DNA of 64,000 nucleotides from Alkalimonas amylolytica. GTDB lineage: Bacteria; Pseudomonadota; Gammaproteobacteria; Enterobacterales; Alteromonadaceae. A program made the translations under genes and the position numbers. Position 1 is the stretch's first letter, and every line of letters begins with the position of its first letter. The DNA lies in assembly GCF_900107845.1 (NCBI RefSeq), contig NZ_FNRM01000002.1, positions 395,312-459,311 on the forward strand, written 5' to 3'. Below are positions 1-9,500 of this stretch, in pieces. The notes under the pieces are model-generated. The model was not told the origin of the DNA, searched no databases, and saw nothing but the letters and a program-made list of their open reading frames with translations.

Positions 1-446
1 TTGCTGCGGGCAACCTGTTTGCCCTCGGTAGGGGATAACAATTGAATGGTACCCAGCATCTTTGCCGATAATAAGTTGGTTTCTTCGAAATCAGCGCCTT
101 GCACCAGCTCAAAAATGGTATAGCACAGCTCTTTTAGCCGAGTCAGCTGCGCCAGGCGCAGCTCTTCAAGCCCGTGATTCATACTACTAAGGCTTTTTTC
201 CGCTTGTTGTAACCGCTGTTCAATTTTGGCTTGATCGGCACCACTGGCTTGTTGCAAACGCTGACGGAACAAGTACGCTTCCTGTTCAGCTGCCGTCTGT
301 TGCTCCTGTAGTTTCTCAGCATCGATAAAATACTTCAGCGCCTGCTCGTATAGAGAGTCCTGAACGTCAGTTTGATCATAAATTCTGTGAATAAGCGATT
401 GTACAGCTTTGCTGTAACTGGACTTGGCAATTTTTCCCAAGTTCAT
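1..446 (-). CDS. Unknown protein, coiled-coil-like, C-terminus cut by window edge
   Basis: The reading frame opens with ATG at 446 (protein begins MNLGKIAKSSYSKAVQSL) and stays open to base 1, giving 148 codons without a stop, so the 3' end lies outside the window. The visible part is strongly helical and rich in Gln, Glu, Ala and Leu, with heptad-like spacing around residues 45-105, suggesting a coiled coil. I see no signal peptide, membrane segment or enzyme motif and do not recognise the family. It starts 13 bases after the stop of the quinone oxidoreductase gene, so the two are probably co-transcribed. Function unknown. Confidence 0.7.
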   Translation of the reverse strand, partial: MNLGKIAKSSYSKAVQSLIHRIYDQTDVQDSLYEQALKYFIDAEKLQEQQTAAEQEAYLFRQRLQQASGADQAKIEQRLQQAEKSLSSMNHGLEELRLAQLTRLKELCYTIFELVQGADFEETNLLSAKMLGTIQLLSPTEGKQVARS

Positions 447-459
447 ATCAGTCAATTCC

Positions 460-1524
460 TTAGCTTGTGCCAGAAGTTAGTGTAGCATCCAGTGCGGTTC
501 CTGCGACATCCAATACCACTTTACCAATACTCTGGTTGGTCGCCAATAATTGATGCGCTTGTTCCACCTGTGACCAGGGCAGAACGCGATCCAAAACGGG
601 TTGGACCCGACCAGCTTCAAAATCAGCAGCAAAATCTGACTGCAGTCGCTGCACCAGGCTGGCTTTATAATCATCACTGCGGTTGCGTAGAGTAGAAAAC
701 AATAACTGGGCGCGCTTCTTAAACCAGGGAGCCATATCCAACTCGGTTTTACGCCCCCCCATCAGCGCATAGATCACTACTTTCGCATCCATGGCCAGCA
801 ATTTAGCATTGTGAACCAGATAATCACCTGCCACCGGATCCAGGATGAGGTCCACCCCCCTTGGCCATTGCTGCGATATAATCTCAGCAAAATCCTGTTG
901 TCGATAATTGATAGCCAAATCTGCACCAAGCGCCAGACAAGCATGTGCTTTTTCATTGCTACCAACCGTCACGGCCACTTCAGCGCCACGAGCTTTGCCC
1001 AACTGTATTGCTGCTGTCCCCACGCCGCTAGCCCCAGCATGCAACAATACCCGCTGCCCCACTTCAAGCTGGCCCAGTAAAAACAGCAACTGATAAGCCG
1101 TCAGAAAGACTTCAGGTGTCGCGGCACTCTGGAGCATACACCAGCCCTTAGGAACCGGCATGACGTGGGTCGCCGCGACCCGGACATACTGCGCATAGCC
1201 TCCCCCGGGAACCAAAGCCATCACTGATTTTTCCAGCCAATGATTGAGGCTGGCATCAGCCACAGCCACTACCTCACCACTAACTTCCAGACCAAGGATG
1301 TCACTTTCTCCTGGTTGTGGTGGGTAAAGTCCCCTCCGCTGCATTAAATCAGCCCGATTGACGCCGGCCGCAGTAACCTTTATCAACAACTGACCGGAAT
1401 GCAAAGTCGGTAAAGGCCTGAACGCAGAACAGAGGCGACTATCCGGGCCAGGGTTTACGACTTCAATCACCTGCATCTGCTGCGGTAAATCTTGCATTAA
1501 CTTACTCCCAGTCGATGTAGACAT
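460..1524 (-). CDS. NAD(P)H-quinone oxidoreductase, PIG3-like (MDR superfamily)
   Basis: A 354-residue zinc-free medium-chain dehydrogenase/reductase, expected to transfer electrons from NAD(P)H to quinones in the cytosol. The N-terminal GroES-like domain carries the family signature GVNRADLMQRRGLYPPQPG. The Rossmann domain has the nucleotide loop HAGASGVGTAAIQLGKA (about residues 145-161). The Cys/His ligands of zinc alcohol dehydrogenases are absent, which fits the quinone reductase/PIG3 group. The frame is open upstream to 1596, but ATG 1524 has GGAG six bases before it and gives the usual family length. Likely first gene of a unit with the truncated downstream gene. Family assignment is firm; the natural substrate is not known. 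Confidence 0.88.
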   Translation of the reverse strand: MSTSTGSKLMQDLPQQMQVIEVVNPGPDSRLCSAFRPLPTLHSGQLLIKVTAAGVNRADLMQRRGLYPPQPGESDILGLEVSGEVVAVADASLNHWLEKSVMALVPGGGYAQYVRVAATHVMPVPKGWCMLQSAATPEVFLTAYQLLFLLGQLEVGQRVLLHAGASGVGTAAIQLGKARGAEVAVTVGSNEKAHACLALGADLAINYRQQDFAEIISQQWPRGVDLILDPVAGDYLVHNAKLLAMDAKVVIYALMGGRKTELDMAPWFKKRAQLLFSTLRNRSDDYKASLVQRLQSDFAADFEAGRVQPVLDRVLPWSQVEQAHQLLATNQSIGKVVLDVAGTALDATLTSGTS

Positions 1525-1726
1525 AGGCTTCTCCGGTTCTGAACTGTATTGGCCTGCACTCACTATCATTCTTACTTTTTTTGCCGATATAATCAATTAC
1601 TTATCGGGAAAATGTACATTAGAGGTCCATGTTAGCAAAAAAATTGCAAGAGACTAATTGGTGTTTTTTTTAGACTTTTTACCAATAAAAAACATTGATT
1701 TCTAATCTTAAGGCTATAAAAAACAC

Positions 1727-1990
1727 TAGGCCAGGCTGTCATTAAATCAGCAACAACTGAGGAAGAATCAGCCTTTCAGAGGATAAGCTGGGGATAACTC
1801 AAGCATAAGCTGGGGACAAAGTTCCTGAAAAGCAGCCAAGTGCCAGTTGGAACCAAGCAGGAAAAAGCCACTCAAAGTTACTACACTTGAAGACAGTTTC
1901 TCCCTGGATATTGTTTTCGATAGCGCACGGCTCATTCCCGATGAGCCATTCCCCTGAGCCCAGAACAGGATTAGTTCTGGGCCTTTTTTT
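1727..1990 (+). ncRNA. Candidate GGA-rich small RNA (CsrB/RsmZ-like)
   Basis: The 465-base gap 1525-1989 between two minus-strand genes has no convincing ORF, yet it ends in a plus-strand intrinsic terminator, so an independent plus-strand transcript is likely. The stretch 1761-1970 holds eight GGA triplets (1761, 1781, 1792, 1814, 1849, 1860, 1906, 1968). One lies in the loop of a small hairpin (CTGA 1757-1760 / TCAG 1768-1771) and one in the terminator loop, the way CsrA/RsmA-titrating RNAs present GGA. ATAAGCTGGGGA is repeated at 1783-1794 and 1805-1816, and a 7-bp hairpin sits at 1929-1947. A possible -10 is TATAAA 1715-1720 with a poor -35; I found no clear GacA/UvrY box. The 5' end is a guess. 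Confidence 0.5.
1958..1990 (+). terminator. Rho-independent terminator of the candidate small RNA
   Basis: A perfect 9-bp stem, GCCCAGAAC (1958-1966) and GTTCTGGGC (1974-1982), with loop AGGATTA, is followed by seven T's at 1984-1990. The T-run is on the plus strand only, so it does not serve the minus-strand ycfH gene whose stop codon it touches. Confidence 0.85.
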
Positions 1991-2775
1991 TAAGCATTTT
2001 TTGGTTGGATGCCAGCAAATAAGCGGTAAAAATTAGCCGTGGTTTGCTGTGCCAGTTGCTCAAGTGAGAGCCCTTTAACTTCTGCAATGGCAGCGGCAAC
2101 ATCTGCCACATAAGCTGGCTGATTGGTTTTGCCCCTGTGCGGTACAGGCGCCAGATAGGGTGAGTCGGTTTCAATCAAAAGCGCATCCAATGGAATTTTT
2201 TTCACTACCTCGCGCAGCTCGACCGCATTTTTAAAGGTCATGATACCGGAAATAGAGATATAAAAGCCCATATCCAGTGCAGCTTTTGCCATCTCCCAGC
2301 TTTCGGTAAAACAATGCAACACCCCTCCCGCCTGATAAGCTTGCTCGGAGCGCATCAGCGCCAGGGTATCGGTGCGGGCATCCCGGGTATGAATGATGAC
2401 CGGCTTACGCAACTGACAACCCACCTGTAAGTGCTGCACAAAAGCATCCTGCTGCAACTTTTTGCTGTCAGGCGCATAAAAGTAGTCAAGTCCAGTCTCA
2501 CCGACGGCCACCACATCCTGCCGCTGACATAAAGACAGCAACAGCTCTGGATCCAACGCATCACATTGATGCAAAGGGTGTTCCCCACAGGAAACAGACA
2601 CCATCGGAAAAGGAGCCACCAGCTCCGCCATGGCTTCAAACTCTGCCAAACTGACCGATACACAGAGCAAATGCTCCACGCCGGCTTGCTGAGCTTTCGC
2701 TATCACATCCGGCAGCTCCAGCTTAAGTTTATCCCACTCCAGACGATCCAAATGGCAATGCGAGTCTACAAACAC
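1990..2775 (-). CDS. ycfH: TatD-family metal-dependent hydrolase YcfH
   Basis: A 261-residue amidohydrolase-fold metallo-hydrolase of the TatD DNase family. It shows the metal-binding DSHCHLD at the N-terminus, GETGLDYFY, HTRDA, the FTES segment with its upstream His (VLHCFTES) and the C-terminal ETDSPYLAPVPHRGK. The frame opens at GTG 2790, but GTG 2775 has AGGA six bases before it and yields the usual MFVDSHCHLD start, so I chose 2775. It is the last gene of pabC-mltG-tmk-holB-pilZ-ycfH, an order shared with E. coli apart from the inserted pilZ, which Pseudomonas also has. TatD relatives are 3'-5' exonucleases or D-aminoacyl-type hydrolases; the substrate of YcfH itself is uncertain. Confidence 0.92.
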   Translation of the reverse strand: MFVDSHCHLDRLEWDKLKLELPDVIAKAQQAGVEHLLCVSVSLAEFEAMAELVAPFPMVSVSCGEHPLHQCDALDPELLLSLCQRQDVVAVGETGLDYFYAPDSKKLQQDAFVQHLQVGCQLRKPVIIHTRDARTDTLALMRSEQAYQAGGVLHCFTESWEMAKAALDMGFYISISGIMTFKNAVELREVVKKIPLDALLIETDSPYLAPVPHRGKTNQPAYVADVAAAIAEVKGLSLEQLAQQTTANFYRLFAGIQPKNA

Positions 2776-2792
2776 AACAGATCCTGTCACAA

Positions 2793-3119
2793 TTAAAGGG
2801 TATAAGTAATTTCGTTACTGGCCTGTAGGCCTGCCACCAATTTGGTGATTTGGTCATTCAGGTGATGTTTATCGTCAATAAAAGCCACACCAACACCTGC
2901 CGGACTGGAGTTCTGAGCCCCGTGCGGCGTGATCCAAGCAACTTTTCCGGTTACCAGTAATGGCTCCAGCGCATCGGGCAGTGTCACATTCAGTGCCAGC
3001 GACTGCCCCATTTTGTAGGTTTTTGCCGTACGAACAAACAAACCGCCCTGTTTTAAGAACGGCATATAACAACGATACAGCTCTTTAATATCCATAAAAT
3101 CCAGTGGGATTTCTTCCAT
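2793..3119 (-). CDS. pilZ: PilZ domain protein of type IV pilus biogenesis
   Basis: A 108-residue single-domain PilZ protein, required for type IV pilus assembly in related bacteria. Its size, place between holB and ycfH (as in Pseudomonas and Xanthomonas) and the segment GVGVAFID fit the original PilZ subtype. That subtype lacks the RxxxR and (D/N)xSxxG c-di-GMP binding motifs, and I find neither here, so it is unlikely to bind the nucleotide. ATG 3119 has GAGG six bases upstream. It is 13 bases after holB and 17 before the chosen ycfH start. Confidence 0.85.
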   Translation of the reverse strand: MEEIPLDFMDIKELYRCYMPFLKQGGLFVRTAKTYKMGQSLALNVTLPDALEPLLVTGKVAWITPHGAQNSSPAGVGVAFIDDKHHLNDQITKLVAGLQASNEITYTL

Positions 3120-3132
3120 TGTCCACCTCGGT

Positions 3133-4029
3133 TCACACCATGATCCGCTTTAGCTCAATCAGTAAAGCTGTCAGTGCCAGCTGTTTATTTTGCCCTAAAA
3201 GCAGCTTTTCGTCACGACACCAATGCTGAAAGCTCTGCAACAATTGCCAATAGCGTTGTGGTTGATAGCCACCCAAGCTGGGTAAACGCTCACGCAAAAA
3301 CCAGCTTAGCAACAGGGGCAATTGCTGTGATTTAGTGGCCAGTTGTACCGTCTGCTGTAGGCTTGCCTTATCGTGCACATAATATTCCAACTGTAGCAGG
3401 ATTTCAGACGCTTGCTCAACTAAGCCCTGTTGCAACCAGTGTAACGCTTCCAGTGGTGCCGTGCTGATGAGTGGTAGCAAAAAATCCGGTAACGTCTGGT
3501 CACTTTGTTGCTGCAACCAGTGCTGAGCTTGCGTTACATGCTGAACCGCTAGCGGCCATTGCTGACAACGACTCAAAATGGTTGGTAACAGCAGCGCTGG
3601 CTGATCGCTGGTTAATAGCAAATACCCGCCTTTAGGGGGTTCTTCCAGCGTTTTTAACAGGGCATTTGCAGCAGCTTCGGTCATCCGCTCTGCTTGCGGC
3701 ACAACAGCAACCCGGGCCCCGCCTTGTTGCGCATGCTCATGAAAAAAACGGCTCAACTGACGAATGCTATCAACACCAATGCGCCCTTCAGTTTCCGTTT
3801 CTTGCCAGTAATCCGGGTGATGTCCTGCCTGGCGCAACTGACAGGCTTTGCACTGACCACAAGGTTTTCTTTGGCTTTCAGACTGGCACAGCAAAAGCCC
3901 AGCCATGGCTTTAACCAGGGTTTGTTTACCAAGCCCCCGACAACCACTTAACAGAATCGCATGAGGAAAGTGCTGCTGCTGGTGCAAAGCAGCCAATTGC
4001 TGATAACTGCTTTCAAGCCAGGGTAGCAT
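3133..4029 (-). CDS. holB: DNA polymerase III subunit delta'
   Basis: Clamp-loader subunit of the replicative polymerase, 298 residues from ATG 4029. The AAA+ fold shows the degenerate P-loop [10 protein letters not shown], the zinc-binding cysteine cluster [18 protein letters not shown] and the sensor region [19 protein letters not shown]. Delta' does not hydrolyse ATP, consistent with the altered P-loop. The frame extends to 4065, but ATG 4029 ([12 protein letters not shown]) matches the start of known HolB proteins. It overlaps the end of tmk by 17 bases, implying translational coupling. Confidence 0.92.
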   Translation of the reverse strand: MLPWLESSYQQLAALHQQQHFPHAILLSGCRGLGKQTLVKAMAGLLLCQSESQRKPCGQCKACQLRQAGHHPDYWQETETEGRIGVDSIRQLSRFFHEHAQQGGARVAVVPQAERMTEAAANALLKTLEEPPKGGYLLLTSDQPALLLPTILSRCQQWPLAVQHVTQAQHWLQQQSDQTLPDFLLPLISTAPLEALHWLQQGLVEQASEILLQLEYYVHDKASLQQTVQLATKSQQLPLLLSWFLRERLPSLGGYQPQRYWQLLQSFQHWCRDEKLLLGQNKQLALTALLIELKRIMV

Positions 4030-4657
4030 GGCCTTGCTCCCAGAAAGCGTCCAGTGCCGCGACAATACTTTGCTGCACCTCCATTAAGGGCTTGGAGGCA
4101 TCAATCACCACGATACCAGGCTCACTTGCCGCTATCTGCAGATACACCTGACGGGTCCGCTGGAAAAAAACCAATTGCTCTTGCTCAATTCGGTCCAGCT
4201 CACCGCGGGCCTGAGCACGCGCCAGACCAATGGCCGGATCAATATCCAGATACAAAGTAAGATCAGGCTTGCAATTGCCAAGCACCGCCTGTCGAATCCC
4301 ATCAATAAGCTTGCGATCCAATTGGCGCCCGCCGCCTTGGTAAGCGCGGGATGATAAATCATGCCGATCTGCCAACACCCAATGCCCTGTTGCCAAAGCA
4401 GGTTCAATCACATTGCGCAGCAACTGCACCCGAGCGGCATACATCAATAGCAGCTCGGCTTCAGCCGTCAGCTGCTCATCATGCACCTGCTTTACAAGGG
4501 TGCGGATCTGTTCAGCCAAAGGGGTCCCACCAGGCTCACGGGTACAAACCACCGGCAGCTGCTTGGCTTCAAGCCAGTGTCGAACCGTTGCAACCGCCGT
4601 GCTTTTACCTGCGCCTTCCAGGCCTTCTACCACCAAAAAGCGGCCTTGTTCAGTCAT
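4013..4657 (-). CDS. tmk: Thymidylate kinase
   Basis: Phosphorylates dTMP to dTDP in the cytosol for DNA synthesis. The 214-residue protein has the P-loop [10 protein letters not shown] near the N-terminus, the dTMP-binding [14 protein letters not shown] and the [15 protein letters not shown] segment, all standard for bacterial Tmk. ATG 4657 has AGG seven bases before it. It overlaps mltG by 8 bases upstream and holB downstream. Nothing unusual. Confidence 0.96.
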   Translation of the reverse strand: MTEQGRFLVVEGLEGAGKSTAVATVRHWLEAKQLPVVCTREPGGTPLAEQIRTLVKQVHDEQLTAEAELLLMYAARVQLLRNVIEPALATGHWVLADRHDLSSRAYQGGGRQLDRKLIDGIRQAVLGNCKPDLTLYLDIDPAIGLARAQARGELDRIEQEQLVFFQRTRQVYLQIAASEPGIVVIDASKPLMEVQQSIVAALDAFWEQGHATLA

Positions 4658-5663
4658 TGTTCTGCCTTAAAATATAGCGCCGCACTGCAGCATTGTGCTC
4701 TTGCAACGTCTCCGAAAATACATGGGTTCCATCGCCCCTGCTGACAAAATAATACAAAGTCGTTTCAGCTGGCTCTGCTGCTGCCTGTAAAGAGCTTCGA
4801 CTGACCGAAGCAATAGGACCAGGTGGTAACCCATGATGGCGATAGGTGTTGTAAGGATGTGGGTTATTCAGATCCGCCCGGGTAATGCGGCCACTGAAGT
4901 TTTCCAAACCATAAATCACCGTTGGATCGGTCTGCAAACGCATATTGCTGCGAAGTCTGTTGACAAAAACTGAGCTGACTAAAGGTTTCTCGGGCTCATG
5001 GCCTGCTTCTTTCTCGATGATGGAGGCCAGAATCAGCAATTCATAAGGCGTTTCGAGCGGATGATCCAGACTGCGCAGATGCCAACTGGCTGCCAGATGT
5101 TGCAACAAACTCTGATGAGCCCGGCTAAGCAACTGACTGGCACGGCTATGAGCGGTATAGAAATAGGTTTCCGGAAAGAATAACCCTTCGGCAACTTCAG
5201 GCACAGGCCCCCAGTCGTCCGGCCAGCGGAGCAGATGCAGCAACGGTTGTTCATCCAAATCGTACTGCAGGTAGTCGGCCTGCTGCAACCGCTCCAAGGT
5301 TTGCTGTAGAGTTTCCCCTTCACGCCAGGTAAAGGCAAATTGGGCCACCTCGCCACGGACAAAGAGTTCAAGCAATTGCACCAGGGATAAATCGGCCGAT
5401 ACCCGGTAAGTGCCGGCCCGCACCGCAGACAGTTCAGGCTGTAACCAGATGGTAAGACGCAACAAATGGCAATCCTGTTCATCCAGCAATTGCTGGCCCT
5501 GCCATTGTCGGCATAAACTCAGGGCGGATGCACCAGCCGGCACCGTGAACAGGGGGGCAGTCAACTGCAATGGTTGCACCGCCAGTTGCTGCATTTTATT
5601 GTAGATAAGCACGGAGCCAAGAAACAACAAGGATAAAGCCAGTATCACTAAGCGACGAAGCAT
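4650..5663 (-). CDS. mltG: Endolytic peptidoglycan transglycosylase MltG
   Basis: A membrane-anchored lytic transglycosylase that cleaves nascent glycan strands and is thought to set their length. The 337-residue protein has one N-terminal membrane helix (about residues 4-21), a LysM-like N-terminal region and the YceG catalytic domain. That domain holds the catalytic Glu in [15 protein letters not shown] (E217/E219), plus DPTVIYGL and [16 protein letters not shown]. It overlaps pabC by 16 bases and tmk by 8. Confidence 0.95.
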   Translation of the reverse strand: MLRRLVILALSLLFLGSVLIYNKMQQLAVQPLQLTAPLFTVPAGASALSLCRQWQGQQLLDEQDCHLLRLTIWLQPELSAVRAGTYRVSADLSLVQLLELFVRGEVAQFAFTWREGETLQQTLERLQQADYLQYDLDEQPLLHLLRWPDDWGPVPEVAEGLFFPETYFYTAHSRASQLLSRAHQSLLQHLAASWHLRSLDHPLETPYELLILASIIEKEAGHEPEKPLVSSVFVNRLRSNMRLQTDPTVIYGLENFSGRITRADLNNPHPYNTYRHHGLPPGPIASVSRSSLQAAAEPAETTLYYFVSRGDGTHVFSETLQEHNAAVRRYILRQNND

Positions 5664-6415
5664 GCGAACTCCTGTTGCAGCTGCTGCACCGGGGCCAGTT
5701 GCAGTGGTTTCTCTAGAAAAGTATGGACTGGTAGAATCCCACAGAGCGCATTGCAGCAGAACAAAGCCTCTATCCCTTGCAGCTCATCCAGCGTCCATTG
5801 CACCTGTTCTGCTTGCAAGTGTTCCAACAATACCTGCCGCATCACGCCTGCCACGCCAGCCTGATCGAGTACTGGCGTTAACCAACGCCCAGCCCGGTAA
5901 AAAAACACATTGGCCGCGATGGCTTCGGTGACAAAACCACGCTGATCCAGCACCAACAGGTCATCCCAGTCGGTGGTTGCCAGCTCTTGTTTAAGCAACA
6001 CTTGCTCCAGCCGATTGTTGTGCTTCAAGCCAGCCAGCAACGGCTGGCAGCCAAGCTGCAACCTGGCCACCCCCAGGCGGATCCCCTGTTGTCGCTGCAG
6101 CCTGAAATCCGGCAACTCGGCTGTGCTGATATAGGTGTCTGGGCCATTCACACCAAGCGGGCTGTAGCCCCGGCCGGCATGACCGCGCGAGATCACGACT
6201 TTAAGTACTTGTTCCGGTGCTGAAATGGCCTGCTGTACCTGATTGGTTAATTGCTGCCAATCCGGCTCGACAAAGCCCAGCCGAGCGACGCCTTGCTGCA
6301 ATCGCGCAAGATGCTGAGGCCAATATTCAGCAACACCAGCCCGCACCCGGATGGTGGTGAAAATACCGTCACCGAACTGGAAACTGCGGTCGCCTATGGG
6401 AATACCTGGTTGCAC
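5648..6415 (-). CDS. pabC: Aminodeoxychorismate lyase, possible frameshift at 5' end
   Basis: A PLP enzyme of fold type IV that makes p-aminobenzoate and pyruvate from 4-amino-4-deoxychorismate for folate. The 255-residue frame contains DRSFQFGDGIFTTIRV, the Schiff-base Lys in LAGLKHNNRLEQVLLKQEL, and the cofactor region TEAIAANVFFYR. The open frame can only start at GTG 6415 (GGA eight bases upstream), which omits the first beta strand. In the next frame an ATG at 6438 encodes MFFDGFF, the expected N-terminus. One extra base in the A5 run 6419-6423 would join the two as MFFDGFFQVQPGIPIGDRSF. So this may be a sequencing error, a real frameshift, or an alternative start. First gene of the folate/replication operon. 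Confidence 0.85.
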   Translation of the reverse strand: MQPGIPIGDRSFQFGDGIFTTIRVRAGVAEYWPQHLARLQQGVARLGFVEPDWQQLTNQVQQAISAPEQVLKVVISRGHAGRGYSPLGVNGPDTYISTAELPDFRLQRQQGIRLGVARLQLGCQPLLAGLKHNNRLEQVLLKQELATTDWDDLLVLDQRGFVTEAIAANVFFYRAGRWLTPVLDQAGVAGVMRQVLLEHLQAEQVQWTLDELQGIEALFCCNALCGILPVHTFLEKPLQLAPVQQLQQEFACFVA

Positions 6416-6473
6416 CTGAAAAATCCGTCAAAAAACATACTGCTACCGATGGGTTCTTGACTTAGAGTATGCA

Positions 6474-6503
6474 TGATCCTGTCACTGAATACCAACAGGA
6501 TCA
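6474..6503. repeat. 9-bp-arm inverted repeat upstream of pabC
   Basis: TGATCCTGT (6474-6482) and ACAGGATCA (6495-6503) form a perfect inverted repeat with a 12-base spacer, in the gap between the sensor kinase stop (6529) and pabC. There is no T-run, so it is not an intrinsic terminator. It could be an operator for the pabC operon or an mRNA hairpin at the kinase 3' end. Confidence 0.4.
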
Positions 6504-6528
6504 AAGGTGCTACCATGCAGCTGACGAA

Positions 6529-9500
6529 TCATTCAGCAGTCCGCCTTTTTAGCAGATTGATTTGATTCAGGCTGGCGCGCAAGGCAGCTGGTTTAATGGG
6601 CTTGGCCAAAAACAATAAGCCAAGTCGTTGAGCTTGCCTGGCCAGATCAGCCTGCGGCGAGGCTGAAACCAGAATGCCAGGCACATGCTGCCAGTACACC
6701 TGCAACTGCTGATACAAATCCAGACCATTGCTGTTTTGTCCCAACTGATAATCAATCAGCAGGACATCCGGAGCCGGATGCTCAGCAGCAAAAGCCAACA
6801 GGCTCTGCTCGTCATAAAATCCCTGCACCTGCTCTATCTGCCATTGCTGCAACAGTACCTTGAGCGCTTCCAGATTGGTGGCATCGTCGTCGACACAAAT
6901 CACGTTCAAGCCAGCCAGAGCGCTGCGTGGACGGCTGACTTCTTCAATAGGTTTGATGATTTCAGTCAATACCAGCGGCAGCGTCAGGCTAAAGACGGTG
7001 CCGTGACCAGGTCTGGATTGTACCGCTACCGTATGGCCAAGCACTCGCGCCATACGATGAACCACCGCCAGGCCCAGGCCAACCCCTTGCTGCCCTTTGG
7101 CCGTGGCATCAATCCGGTAGAAATCATCAAAAATCCTGGCCAGATCCGGCTCAGCGATGCCAGGGCCGGTATCCCATACCTGCACCAATAATTGTTCCCC
7201 CCTAAGCCTACAGCTCAGCAATACCTTGCCTTTGGGCGTGTATTTAATTGCATTGGACAGCATGTTTTGCACAATACGTCGCAGATAGGTGGCATCACTC
7301 AATACCTGTACATCCTGGCTGCGCACTTTCAGCTGCAAGCCTTTTTGCCTGGCCAGCAAGCTGTACTCATCGGCCAGATTCGACAGCAACTCTCCCAGTG
7401 ACACCGGCTGGATAGACGGCTGCAGTTTGCCATCATCCTGTTTGGCGATTTCCAGCAAGGTAGAAATCAGCTCTTCCGTAGCTTTTAACGAGTTATCCAG
7501 CTGCTGCACAATGTGCTGATGCTGTTTGTCGTCGTGCCGGCCCGATAGAGCAGCTGTAAATAAACGGGCGGCATTCAGTGGCTGCAAAATGTCGTGACTG
7601 GCCAATGCCAGAAAGCGGGTTTTGGAAGCATTGGCGGATTCAGCTTCGGCTTTGGCTTGCAACAGCTGCTGCTCAGTCAGCTTACGGCGTTCTACTTCGG
7701 CCAGCAGTTCCTGGTTCATCTCGCTGATGGTTTGCGTGCGCTCACGTACCCGTTGTTCCAGATGCTGCTTGGCTTCAGCCAGCGCCTGTACCGCCTGCAC
7801 ATGATCGGTGATATCGGTAAAGCTGGTAACAAAACCACCGCCCGGGATGGGGTTGCCACGCATCTCAATCACCTTGCCATCCGGCCGTACCCGCTGAAAA
7901 ACATGCTGAGTACCCTTTTGCATGTGCTGAATGCGTTTATTGACATGATCCTCAATGTCGCCTTTACCACACAAGCCACGCTCAGCATTCAAACGCACAA
8001 TATCCGCCACCGGCCGGCCAACCCGTACCATGCCTTCCGGATAATCAAACATCTCGAGATAGGCTTTATTCCAGGCGACCAGATTTAGATCCCGGTCCAC
8101 CACACTGACCCCCTGACTTAAGTGCTCCAGGGTAGAAAACAGGATTTTCCGGGAAAACTGAATGGCCTGAGTGGTGTCATCAAACAAGGTGACCACATCT
8201 TCAAAACCCAGCTGCTTACCCTCCAACACAGCATTCACCATGGTGGAGGCCGAAGAGGCCCCAATCACCCCGGAGAGCTCGCGCTCAACGTGCTCGACCA
8301 GGCGCACACTGGGCTGGTCGTCCGGATCCAGCTCCTGCTGTTGGCGACGTCCAAACTCCTGCAAACACTCCAACGCACGCTGCTGACCGACAAAGCGTTC
8401 CAGCAAGGTACGTAAATCCGAATTGCGGATTTTTATGCGCCGTGCTGGCGTATCCTGATGATCGATGGGTAAATTCGGCTTGACAAAAGCCACCGCCTGC
8501 AACCGATCTTTCAGCGGCACCCGCGTCAACAAAGATACCAGCACATAAGCCAGAATGTTCAGACCCAGTGACCATAAAACGCCATGAGTTAAACCATCGG
8601 TGCTCAGGCCAAACATCGCTTGCGGGTGCAGCCAGCTCAGTCCAAAGGGACCGCTCGCCATGATTTCCGTACGAATAACGCCGGCACCAACCAATTGAGG
8701 CAACATCAGTGTATAGAACCAGAGCCCAAATCCAACCGCCAGGCCAGCGTACACGCCCCTGGCATTGCCATGACGCCAGTACAGCCCCCCGACCACGGCA
8801 GGGGCCAATTGAATGGTCAAGGCAAAGGCCAGCAGGCCGGTTTCAGCCAGATCGTAATTGCGGGCAAAAAAGACGTAATAGAGCCAGGACAAGCCCATCA
8901 CCAGCACAATCATGCTGCGCCGAACCAACAGCAGCAACAAACTGTAGTCATGCTGCATGCCCTGGCGTTTAGCCCGGCGCAACAAGCCCGGCAGCACCAC
9001 ATCGTTACTGATCATGGTACTGAGTGCCAGGGTGGCAATAATGATCATGGAGGTAGCAGCTGAAAAGCCGCCAATAAAGACCAGCGCACTTAAGGTATCC
9101 ATGCCAGAGGATGCCGGGATCAGCAGCACAAAACTATCGGCCTCACTCCAGCTATCCGGAAACATCAGCATCCCGGCCACAGCAATCGGGATCACCACCA
9201 AAGTGACCATCGTCAAGTAACCGGAAAACCAGCGCCTGGCATGGCGCAGATGTTGGTTGGAAACATTTTCGACAAAGGCGACATGAAACTGACGTGGCAG
9301 CAAAAAGACTGCCGCCGTCGCCAGCAGGGTTTTGGTCAAAAAACCAACCCAGCCTGTGCCAGCACCTTGCTGTTGCTGTTCGTTGGCATGGCTGACAAAA
9401 TGCTGCAAAGCCGAACGATCGATATCAAGGAAAAACACATAGACCACTCCGGCCAGCAGCAGAGCAAAGAGCTTCACCACCGACTCAAAGGCAATCGCCA

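Noticed and set aside
1525-1726. ATTGGT (1658-1663) and ACCAAT (1681-1685 region) repeat upstream of the candidate small RNA
   Set aside because: Short arms in very AT-rich DNA; no resemblance to a GacA/UvrY box.
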